This document shows, piece by piece, positions 11,939 to 19,374 of a stretch of 34,029 nucleotides of DNA. A program made the position numbers and the translations under genes. Source of the DNA: Devosia equisanguinis (lineage in GTDB: Bacteria; Pseudomonadota; Alphaproteobacteria; Rhizobiales; Hyphomicrobiaceae); the NCBI GenBank assembly GCA_945903565.1, contig CAMDPA010000002.1:1-34029 (forward strand), given 5' to 3'. The notes below the pieces were generated by a model. The model was given only the letters and a program-made list of their open reading frames with translations. It made no database searches and had not been told where the DNA came from. Numbering within the stretch: the stretch's first letter is position 1; each line of letters opens with the position of its first letter.

Positions 11939-11986
11939 CCGCCGCCTACCAAAGTAGGGATCGCGACGACTGCTGCTTGCGCAAGA

Positions 11987-12460
11987 TTATTCCTGCTTGC
12001 CCTGGATCAGTCCGGTCAGCGAACCGAACAGGCCGGGCTGGCAATTGCCGTTGGGGCCCATGACGACGCCGCTCTCGCCGCGCATCCGTGCATCCTGAAG
12101 CGCGCGTTCGCAGAATGCGGCGTGGCGCTTTTCGCGATCGGCCTTCGATTGCGCCCGGCGGTCTTCCGGATCGACCGGCCAAGCTTCGCCCCCAGGCGCA
12201 GCGGCGAGCGAGCCGGTGACAGGCTCGGGGAGTTTGTCGTGAGATGGCGGCAGCACCAAGCCTGGGCGGGCTTCGACCTTGGTGTCGGCAAGCCGTTTTT
12301 GGCCGGAGCCCGAAAGGCCCATCGCATCGAACACGCCGCCTTGCAACTCGACGCCATCGAAGCCACTGCAGCCACCCGCAAGCGTTGCAACGCCCAAGGA
12401 TGCCGCAAGAGCAAGCGTTCTGCAGGAGTTCATCAGGCGGTTGCGAGTTAGGCTCGACAT
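11987..12460 (-). CDS. Putative lipoprotein of unknown function
   Basis: MSSLTRNRLMNSCRTLALAASLGVATLAGGCSGFDG signal peptide with LAGGC lipobox. Confidence 0.75.
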   Translation of the reverse strand: MSSLTRNRLMNSCRTLALAASLGVATLAGGCSGFDGVELQGGVFDAMGLSGSGQKRLADTKVEARPGLVLPPSHDKLPEPVTGSLAAAPGGEAWPVDPEDRRAQSKADREKRHAAFCERALQDARMRGESGVVMGPNGNCQPGLFGSLTGLIQGKQE

Positions 12461-12564
12461 CGCAAAATCCCCCGGGCGGCGGTTCGCGCCTGCCCACTTA
12501 TCCATGCCGCCTAGCTGGAACTTCAGCCCGGCAGCGAATGCACCACCCCGCGATTGCCCGCACT

Positions 12565-13113
12565 TTAGGGCGCATTTGCGGCGCCCTGACGACTCGGGAC
12601 GAACGAGTCGTACAACAGCCCGATCACGCCCGCAACGATTGCCACGTCGGCAATATTGAATACGTACCAGGAATAGTTAAAGGCGTGAAGGAGGTAGAAG
12701 TCGGCCACACCGCCTAGCCAGAGCCGGTCGATCGCGTTGCCGATCGCGCCGCCCACGATCATGCCGACGCTGATGGCCATCAGTTGGCCGGTCCCCGCAC
12801 GTGCGATCCACACCAGCATGGCAAGTGATGCGACGAGGGCGAACAATGAAAGTGCAAACTGCGGCACGGCCTCGCTTCCGATATTGTAGCTAACGCCTTT
12901 GTTGATCACGTAGACGAGGTCGAGGAACGGCGTCACAGTTACCGGACCGTGTTCCCGGACGCGGTCCTCGATACGGAATGACTTGATCATCCAAATCTTG
13001 TTGGACTGGTCGGCAGCCAATGCGACGAGTGCGGTCGACAGGCAGAGCCGCGACAATGGCCCCCACAGCCAGCCACAGATGCCAGAACCGCTCGATTTTC
13101 CGATCTCGTCCAT
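12565..13113 (-). CDS. lspA: Lipoprotein signal peptidase (signal peptidase II)
   Basis: AADQSNKIWMI, VGGAIGNAIDRLWLGGVADF and VFNIADVAIVAGVIGLL carry the LspA catalytic Asp motifs; an upstream ATG at 13143 is also possible. Confidence 0.9.
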   Translation of the reverse strand: MDEIGKSSGSGICGWLWGPLSRLCLSTALVALAADQSNKIWMIKSFRIEDRVREHGPVTVTPFLDLVYVINKGVSYNIGSEAVPQFALSLFALVASLAMLVWIARAGTGQLMAISVGMIVGGAIGNAIDRLWLGGVADFYLLHAFNYSWYVFNIADVAIVAGVIGLLYDSFVPSRQGAANAP

Positions 13114-13163
13114 GGCTGTCCTGTCAATCATTCGATGACTCACGTCAAGAGCGCCGCCCGCTT

Positions 13164-13185
13164 AAGGCCTGAGTTGGGCCTTTTT
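13164..13185 (+). terminator. Possible intrinsic terminator or attenuator in the leader of the first FHA gene
   Basis: AAGGCC-TGAGTTG-GGCCTT followed by a T tract (GGGCCTTTTTAT). Confidence 0.4.
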
Positions 13186-13233
13186 ATCGCCCTGTTGGCT
13201 CGGCACGGTGACAGTATTGCTCGGGGACACTTC

Positions 13234-13857
13234 ATGTCAGCGACCGCAAAGGCCATCGTGCTTCTGGCCGCCGTGACAGCATTGCTGCTCGCGGAACCGC
13301 CGGTTGCGCTGGCCCAGGCAACAGAACTGGGCAGGCCGGCCAATTGGGCCGAGACGCTGGATGCCGGCCTGGCGATGGTCGGTCGGGTGACCTCGAATGT
13401 AACGACGTGGGTGGTCACGGGATACGCGCGCCGCCCGCTCGTCATGATCGGCCTTGGTGGCGTGCTTCTAATACCTCCGTTGGCGATTGCGGGGCTGTTG
13501 CTCTACCGCCGCCGCCCACGGGAGCGTGAAGCGCCAGCCGATGCGGCACTCGCCATCGCGTCCGTGGCCTGGATCGAAGTCGATGGCAAAGGGATGATCG
13601 CGATGCCGTCGGGCCGGGACATCATGCAGATCGGGCGCGAACAGGACAACGATATCTGCCTGGATGACGACAGGGTACATCGCTACCACGCCATCATCGA
13701 GCGCGCGCATGGCCGGGGCTATACAATTACCGACATCGGCGGCCCCGACGGCAACGGCCTCTGCATCAATGGTGCACGCCTGGAGTCGGGCATGCTCGCC
13801 GACGGCGATACGATCGAGCTGGGGAGCTCGAAACTGAGATTTGCGACCGCGGCGTAG
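13234..13857 (+). CDS. Membrane-anchored FHA-domain protein
   Basis: Signal-like N-terminus, TM segment PLVMIGLGGVLLIPPLAIAGLLLY, FHA core MQIGREQDNDICLDDDRVHRYHAIIE...NGLCINGARLESGMLADGDTIELG. Confidence 0.85.
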   Translation: MSATAKAIVLLAAVTALLLAEPPVALAQATELGRPANWAETLDAGLAMVGRVTSNVTTWVVTGYARRPLVMIGLGGVLLIPPLAIAGLLLYRRRPREREAPADAALAIASVAWIEVDGKGMIAMPSGRDIMQIGREQDNDICLDDDRVHRYHAIIERAHGRGYTITDIGGPDGNGLCINGARLESGMLADGDTIELGSSKLRFATAA

Positions 13858-13910
13858 CGGTTTGAAGTGGCGTGATCGGGAAGGCCCAACTGGGAGAGGG
13901 AGACACATAG

Positions 13911-14663
13911 ATGAGCATCGATAACGACCGCGGCGGTCCCGCGCGGATGGCCCAAGGAATTCTGGGCTCACTCCGGGAAGCGCTCGCGGCCGCCAGCCGC
14001 GACGAGACGGCGCGTGCACCAGCCGAGGCCGTGGCGCGGCCGGCTACTGTCCCTCCAGCATTACCCGTCAGCGAGAGTAGAGAGGATCAAGCCGTGATGA
14101 TGCGACCAGCAGCTCCCAGCGCCGCCGATGCCGCCCGCGAAGCGCGCGGTGGAACGCCCAACATTCCGCCCGCCGATGCCCCGCCAACCACACGCGTGAT
14201 CCGTGCGGCAAAACCCGCTGGTCCGGCTGACGGCGATGCGACCGCGCGCACCCGGTTCGTGCGTGGCAAGCAGCCGATCGCGCGGCAGAGTTTTCATCAG
14301 GATCCCGTGGTCGGCTGGCTTGTGATCGTCGGCGGCCCGGGCCTTGGTGCGCACAAACCGATCTACGAGGGTAACAACACGGTCGGTCGCGGCCCGAGCC
14401 AGCGCATCGCGATCGACTTCGGCGACGATGCGATCTCGACCGAGGAGCAGGCCTATATCCGCTACGAGGGCGCCGACCGCAGCTTCCTGTTCGTACCGAA
14501 CCTCGCCAAGACCAACGTCGTCGCGGTCAACGACAAGCGGCCGACGTCAGCCGTGACTTTGAACGCGATGGATGTCATCACGATGGGCCGCACGCAGCTC
14601 GTGTTCGTGCCGTTCTGCGGGCCGGAATTCGACTGGGCCGACATCAGCGAAACCAAGGGTTGA
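13911..14663 (+). CDS. FHA-domain protein with long disordered N-terminus
   Basis: Ala/Pro-rich N-terminus then WLVIVGGPGLGAHKPIYEGNNTVGRGPSQRIAIDFGDDAISTEEQAYIRYEG. Confidence 0.8.
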   Translation: MSIDNDRGGPARMAQGILGSLREALAAASRDETARAPAEAVARPATVPPALPVSESREDQAVMMRPAAPSAADAAREARGGTPNIPPADAPPTTRVIRAAKPAGPADGDATARTRFVRGKQPIARQSFHQDPVVGWLVIVGGPGLGAHKPIYEGNNTVGRGPSQRIAIDFGDDAISTEEQAYIRYEGADRSFLFVPNLAKTNVVAVNDKRPTSAVTLNAMDVITMGRTQLVFVPFCGPEFDWADISETKG

Positions 14664-15451
14664 TGCTTACCTATCTTGCCGCCATCGCCGCCAGCCAAGG
14701 CGCGCGCCAACAACAGGAGGATGCCGCCGCGCTCTGGCCGGGCCCGGCGACGTCTCCGCCTGCGTTCGACCAGCCGCCGGAGGAAGGCCGTCTGGTCGCC
14801 ATCCTGGCCGACGGCATGGGTGGCCACGCGGGTGGCGCCTTGGCGAGCCGCATCGTCTGCGCGCACTTTTTCGAGGCCTTCGCGGGGGCGCCCTTTTCCG
14901 TGCGAGAGCGGCTCGAAACGGGTCTATGGGCCTGTAACGATGCGATCGCGCAGCAGGTTTCCGGAAATCGTGCGCTCGACGGCATGGGGGCAACGCTTGT
15001 CGGGGCGGCGTTCGGTCCCGATGGCTTGGAGTGGGTGAGCGTCGGCGATAGCCCGCTCTATCTGTGGCGGGACGGTGAGATCGCGCTCGTCAACGAGGAT
15101 CACTCGCTGGCGCCGCTGCTCGACGAGCTGGCGCGGGCCGGCAAGATTTCAGAGAACGAGGCACAGACCGATTCGCGCCGCAATATGCTGCGTTCGGCGG
15201 TCACGGGGGAGGATATCGAGCTGGTCGATCTCGCGGCAAAGCCGCTGGCGCTGTTGCCCGGCGATTGCGTGATCCTGGCCAGCGACGGCATTCATACGAT
15301 CGACGAGACCGAAATCTCACGGATCGTCGCGGCCTATCTGGCCGACGGCCCGCAAGCTGTCGCCTCGGCGCTGGTTCGAACGGTCGATAACGTGCGTGAC
15401 CCGCACCAGGACAACGTTACGGTGGTGGTCATCGTCCCGCAGGTCGACTGA
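14663..15451 (+). CDS. PP2C-family serine/threonine phosphatase
   Basis: LADGMGGHAGG, GMGATLVGA, SVGDSPLYL, NEDHS, LASDGIHTI, DNVTVVVI motifs; start overlaps the upstream stop (TGATG). Confidence 0.93.
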   Translation: MLTYLAAIAASQGARQQQEDAAALWPGPATSPPAFDQPPEEGRLVAILADGMGGHAGGALASRIVCAHFFEAFAGAPFSVRERLETGLWACNDAIAQQVSGNRALDGMGATLVGAAFGPDGLEWVSVGDSPLYLWRDGEIALVNEDHSLAPLLDELARAGKISENEAQTDSRRNMLRSAVTGEDIELVDLAAKPLALLPGDCVILASDGIHTIDETEISRIVAAYLADGPQAVASALVRTVDNVRDPHQDNVTVVVIVPQVD

Positions 15452-15459
15452 CGCGCGAC

Positions 15460-15576
15460 TTAATCCTTCGCGCGGTCAGCGGCAGCGACGCGGCGCTCCA
15501 TCAATCCAAGTACGATCGCCCCGGTGACCATCAGTGCATTTAGGCCGACGAAGCAGGCAGCCAGAACCGTGAACAT
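15460..15576 (-). CDS. Predicted 38-aa single-TM membrane microprotein
   Basis: Reverse strand: GGAGGATCACTCCC-ATG...TAA, MFTVLAACFVGLNALMVTGAIVLGLMERRVAAADRAKD; below the ORF-track size cut-off. Confidence 0.55.
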   Translation of the reverse strand: MFTVLAACFVGLNALMVTGAIVLGLMERRVAAADRAKD

Positions 15577-15887
15577 GGGAGTGATCCTCCGTGTTGGGGG
15601 CGTCGAGCCGGGCCGAACCGGAGGTGTGGACATTGAACGTGATCGCGAGCCGAGCCCACCTTGGATCCGCGATTTTTCTAAGGTTTATTACTAAGGAATT
15701 AAAACTACAAGCTATCCTGATGGCCGATACAGAACGGCCACAAGCGATGTCCACCGCTATTTTATTGGTTGGCGCTTGCGGCGAGCTTTGCTGGCTATGC
15801 GCGGTATCGGTTGCGGCGGGCCGAGCAACCGAATAATCCTGCGGCTCCGTTGCAGAGTGCGCATTCGATCGTCGAGGAACCACCCGC

Positions 15888-16538
15888 ATGAAGATCTTCA
15901 CCTACTGGCGTTCGCTCGCGACGTTCCGTGTGCGCATGGCGCTGAACCTCAAGAACCTCAAGGCCGAGGAAATCGAGGTCGATCTTTCCGCCGGCCATCA
16001 GATGAAGCCGGAGTTTGCCGCCATCAATCCGATGAAGGCGATTCCTGTGTTCATCGACGACGACGGCACGACGCTGCATCAGTCGTTGCCGATCATGGAA
16101 TACCTCGACGAGCGCTATCCCGATCCGGCCCTGATGCCGCGCGATCCCGCCGGCCGCGCGCGGGTACGGGCGCTGGCACAGATGACGGTGGCGGACAGCC
16201 ATCCGCTGGTGGTGCCGCGCGTGCGCGCTGATCTCGCCAGCCGCTTTGGCGCGACGCCCGAGCAGGTGACGCGCTGGGCGCAGACGTGGCTGATCGCGGG
16301 CCTCGATGCCTACGAGACCACACTGAAGCGCGACAAGGAAACCGGCGACTTCTGTCACGGCAACGCCATCACGATCGCAGACATCTGCCTGGTCAGTCAC
16401 GCCGCCGGCACGCGCTTTTTCGAAGGCACGATCGACGGACATCCCACGGTCAAGCGCATCGTCGAGCGCTGCCTTGCTGACGAGCGTATCGCGCGTGCGC
16501 ATCCCTTGCGTCAGCCCGGTGCGCCCAAATCGGTGTGA
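15888..16538 (+). CDS. maiA: Maleylacetoacetate isomerase / zeta-class glutathione S-transferase family
   Basis: MKIFTYWRSLATFRVRMALNLKNL...INPMKAIPVFIDDDGTTLHQSLPIMEYLDERYPDPALMP. Confidence 0.85.
   Translation: MKIFTYWRSLATFRVRMALNLKNLKAEEIEVDLSAGHQMKPEFAAINPMKAIPVFIDDDGTTLHQSLPIMEYLDERYPDPALMPRDPAGRARVRALAQMTVADSHPLVVPRVRADLASRFGATPEQVTRWAQTWLIAGLDAYETTLKRDKETGDFCHGNAITIADICLVSHAAGTRFFEGTIDGHPTVKRIVERCLADERIARAHPLRQPGAPKSV
16483..16538 (+). repeat. Direct repeat copy A: 56-bp 3' end of maiA
   Basis: AGCGTATCGCGCGTGCGCATCCCTTGCGTCAGCCCGGTGCGCCCAAATCGGTGTGA; 51/56 identical to 17724-17779 by manual alignment. Confidence 0.9.
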
Positions 16539-16824
16539 GCCGTTGGGGCTCGCGCCTCGAACGGACCTGCGTTTGGACTTTTTGCAATCTGGGCCGGACT
16601 TCGAGAAACGGCAGGGCGAGGGGCGCTGTGCGACAACATACGGTGCCCCGCATCCTCATCCCGGTCGCCCGCGCCTTCAGGAGCCTACTTGGTGTCTACC
16701 AGCGTCTTAAGGACCTCTCGATGGGGTCCGCGGGGCCTCTGAGTCGTAGGATCGCCGAGCCGGACGCTTGCAGGGCGCAAGCTGTGAAGCTGGAAAATCA
16801 ACCCGTAATAGCGTATCCTGAGCG

Positions 16825-17139
16825 ATGAAGGAGCAAAGCCTAATCATGGGCCGCGAGGACATCATTGCGCGCATACGGGAGCGAGCCGAGGCCGTCAGAG
16901 CCTTGGGCGCGACGGCGCTTTACATTTACGGTGCGCGAGTGCGCGGTGATGAGAGGGCCGACAGCGACCTCGACGTGTTTGTGGACTTCGATCCTACAAA
17001 GTTCGGGTTCGTCGAACTTGTCGAACTCGAGGACATGCTGTCCCGCGAGCTTGGCCTAAAGGTTCAGCTCGGTACCCAAGATGCACTGCACCCGCTGATG
17101 AAACCGGCCATCGAGCGCGATGCCGTGCGGGTATTGTAG
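16825..17139 (+). CDS. MNT-family minimal nucleotidyltransferase
   Basis: ALGATALYIYGARVRGDERADSDLDVFVDFDPTKFGFVELVELEDMLSRELGLKVQLGTQDALHPLMKPAIERDAVRVL. Confidence 0.92.
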   Translation: MKEQSLIMGREDIIARIRERAEAVRALGATALYIYGARVRGDERADSDLDVFVDFDPTKFGFVELVELEDMLSRELGLKVQLGTQDALHPLMKPAIERDAVRVL

Positions 17140-17147
17140 AGCCTCCG

Positions 17148-17486
17148 ATGCAAGACGACCTGATCCCGCTGCCTGACATCCTCAAGGAAATCGATGTCCT
17201 GCATTCGGTCCGGGATCGCACGACCCTCGATGATTTTAAAGCCAGTGCCTCCGATGTGCGCGCCACGTCCTATTCGATTATGGTGATATCAGAGGCCGTG
17301 CGCCGCATTCCGGCGGAATGGCTCGATGAATTTCCGGCGACGCCGTGGCACGCCATCCGAACAATCGGCAACAAGCTTCGCCATGAATATCAGCACATCA
17401 GCGAAATCATCCTTTGGGGCGTCATCGCGACTCATTCAGCCACGCTGAAAACGACCATTGAGGAAATGCTCGTCAGACATAGTTAA
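17148..17486 (+). CDS. HEPN-domain (DUF86/HepT-like) protein
   Basis: Starts 9 nt after the MNT stop; SYSIMVISEAVRRIPAEWLDEFPATPWHAIRTIGNKLRHEYQHISEIILWGV. Confidence 0.9.
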   Translation: MQDDLIPLPDILKEIDVLHSVRDRTTLDDFKASASDVRATSYSIMVISEAVRRIPAEWLDEFPATPWHAIRTIGNKLRHEYQHISEIILWGVIATHSATLKTTIEEMLVRHS

Positions 17487-17508
17487 GCCAACCCGCATGG
17501 ACACTGGC

Positions 17509-17640
17509 CGTCATCTTCGACCGAAGTGAGCCGAAGGCGAACGAGCCTCGGAGACCCAGCGCAAGGCTCGCACCAAGCCCGCACTGTGAACATGATTTCC
17601 AGTGCCCTCTGTACGTCTTGCGCTGGGGCCGCGTCGCACA
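17509..17640. mobile_element. Palindromic MITE-like element, copy 2 (degenerate, right terminus missing)
   Basis: 17509-17578 matches 10538-10607 at 61/70 positions by manual alignment; right inner arm GTCTTGCGCTGGG is recognisable but the terminal CGGTCGAGGATGACG is absent. Confidence 0.75.
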
Positions 17641-17723
17641 CGGTTTGCCAGCAGGGGAAATTCTTGTGACGTGCCCTCGTCGGTCGGTGCTGAGTTCCCT
17701 TCGCGCGACGCCCCACATTCCCA

Positions 17724-17779
17724 AGCGCATCGCGCGCGCGCATCCATTGCGTCAGCCCGGTGCGCCCAAATCAGCGTGA
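17724..17779 (+). repeat. Direct repeat copy B: duplicated maiA 3' end (pseudo-terminus)
   Basis: AGCGCATCGCGCGCGCGCATCCATTGCGTCAGCCCGGTGCGCCCAAATCAGCGTGA; encodes RIARAHPLRQPGAPKSA* versus RIARAHPLRQPGAPKSV* in maiA. Confidence 0.9.
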
Positions 17780-17788
17780 CGGCGGTAA

Positions 17789-18646
17789 TCACTCCGCGAA
17801 CAGCGCATCGGCAGCGGCAATGTACGCCGCCGGTCGCTCACGCGGCAGGTTATGTCCGCATTGACCGAGCAAGTGCACGTCCGCGTCCGCCAACCGCGCG
17901 GCGAGTTTTATCGTCGTCTCCGCCGCCGGACATGGCTGGTCGTTGCGCCCGTGCAGCATCACCACCTTGGCGCGGATCGCGGCGAACTCCGCGTCGGTGA
18001 TGACGCCGGCATCGAGATAGCGCTGGCGTGGCGCGGCGAACATGTCAGCGAAATACGTCGCGTAATCGCTGCCGCTGAGAAAGCGCAGGCGGTCCTCGAT
18101 CATCGCATCGGTGACGGCGGCGGGATCGTGCACCATGCGTTGCATTGCCGCCCGTAGAGCGCCGGTTTCGGCCGGCGCCGACCAGAACGCATCGAGCGCC
18201 ATCGGCAGCACATAGGGCGCACCGACGCTGCTCGATGTCAGCACCTTCGTGATGCGCGGGCAGCGCGCCGCCAGCTCGAGCGCGACGGCGCCGCCCATCG
18301 AGTGACCGGCAACGCCACATGGCCCCGGTGGCAATAGGTCAAGCATCGCTTCGGCTTGCCGCACCCAAAGCTCGACGTCGAAGTAGGGCGGTGCGGGTTT
18401 GCGGCCGGAATTGCCGAAGCCGATGAGATCGGTCGCGACGATCCGGAACTTCGTAGCCAGCGGCTCCAGCACCGGTCCGAAATTGCCCTGGATCGACGTG
18501 CCCGGGCCGACCCCATGCAACATCAGGAACGGGAAGCCGGAGCCGCCTTCCCAAAAGTGGACCTTGATGCCGTCGAACTCGGTCAGTCTACTTGCCAACA
18601 CGTGTTGCCTCCAGCCTGCCCCTGAGCAGCGCGCTTCCCGGCTCAC
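17789..18646 (-). CDS. Alpha/beta-hydrolase (meta-cleavage-product-hydrolase-like); start may be GTG near 18601
   Basis: FPFLMLHGVGPG, GVAGHSMGGAVALELA nucleophile elbow, MLHGRNDQPCP, LGQCGHNLPRERP. Confidence 0.88.
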   Translation of the reverse strand: MSREARCSGAGWRQHVLASRLTEFDGIKVHFWEGGSGFPFLMLHGVGPGTSIQGNFGPVLEPLATKFRIVATDLIGFGNSGRKPAPPYFDVELWVRQAEAMLDLLPPGPCGVAGHSMGGAVALELAARCPRITKVLTSSSVGAPYVLPMALDAFWSAPAETGALRAAMQRMVHDPAAVTDAMIEDRLRFLSGSDYATYFADMFAAPRQRYLDAGVITDAEFAAIRAKVVMLHGRNDQPCPAAETTIKLAARLADADVHLLGQCGHNLPRERPAAYIAAADALFAE

Positions 18647-18697
18647 CGAATCACGACGATCGCCGCAGCCGTGAGTCCGGACAGAAAATTGTGCTTC

Positions 18698-19150
18698 CTA
18701 AAGCGTCCAGCCGATCTTGCGGTCGAGCGAATACGGGCCCGGGCCGCGCAGCGCGATGGCAAGGAAAATCGCGCCCCATAGCAGCGTGAATTCGTAGCCG
18801 CGATTGAGCCACGAGAAGCCATTGCCCCAATAGATCATCGTGATGATGAGCATCTGGATTGCCGCAGCCGGTGCGAAGAAACGTGTGAGCAGCCCCAGCG
18901 CGATGCAGATGCCGCCGACGAACTCGATGCCGATCAGCACATAGGTCCACATCAGTGCGGGCTCGAACCCACGTTCGCCGACGGCCTTGGCCGCAATTGC
19001 GGGGCCCCGCGCGATCTTGCCCCAACCGTGCACGGCAAGCGTCAGCCCCGCGGCGACGCGAACGATCAGCCAGGAGAGCGGCTCGACGATGTTATAGAAC
19101 GGCCGCAGGAACGGCAGCAGCAGCTTGGGCTCGCCCGTAGTGCTCGACAT
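18698..19150 (-). CDS. DoxX-family membrane protein
   Basis: MSSTTGEPKLLLPFLRPFYNIVEPLSWLIVRVAAGLTLAVHGWGKI...GGICIALGLLTRFFAPAAAIQM. Confidence 0.88.
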   Translation of the reverse strand: MSSTTGEPKLLLPFLRPFYNIVEPLSWLIVRVAAGLTLAVHGWGKIARGPAIAAKAVGERGFEPALMWTYVLIGIEFVGGICIALGLLTRFFAPAAAIQMLIITMIYWGNGFSWLNRGYEFTLLWGAIFLAIALRGPGPYSLDRKIGWTL

Positions 19151-19248
19151 GTTTCCCCCTTGAACCGGCCACGTCGTTGGCGGTGGCCTGATCGCAGTGT
19201 AGTCGCACGTCGAGCCTTCGCAAGTTGCCTTTCCTGAGAGCGCTCCGG

Positions 19249-19308
19249 CTCGCGCCGCTGGCGCGAGTGGGGCCAGCCCCACAGCCCCGCTGGGAGGAGA
19301 CCTCCCAG
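19249..19308. repeat. Cluster of three consecutive perfect stem-loops
   Basis: CTCGCGCC-GCT-GGCGCGAG (19249-19267), GTGGGGC-CA-GCCCCAC (19267-19282), CTGGGAGG-AGA-CCTCCCAG (19290-19308). Confidence 0.85.
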
Positions 19309-19374
19309 ACCCACCCTTCTTTACGCTTTAGATTGTGCGGTTCGCGGCAAGGTGCGAGACCCTACACGTGCCGA

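Noticed and set aside
15721-15891. Short hydrophobic/basic plus-strand frame (LALAASFAGYARYRLRRAEQPNNPAAPLQSAHSIVEEPPA) ending in a 4-nt overlap with maiA
   Set aside because: No ATG/GTG start and no convincing ribosome-binding site; only a TTG is available. Suggestive but unsupported.
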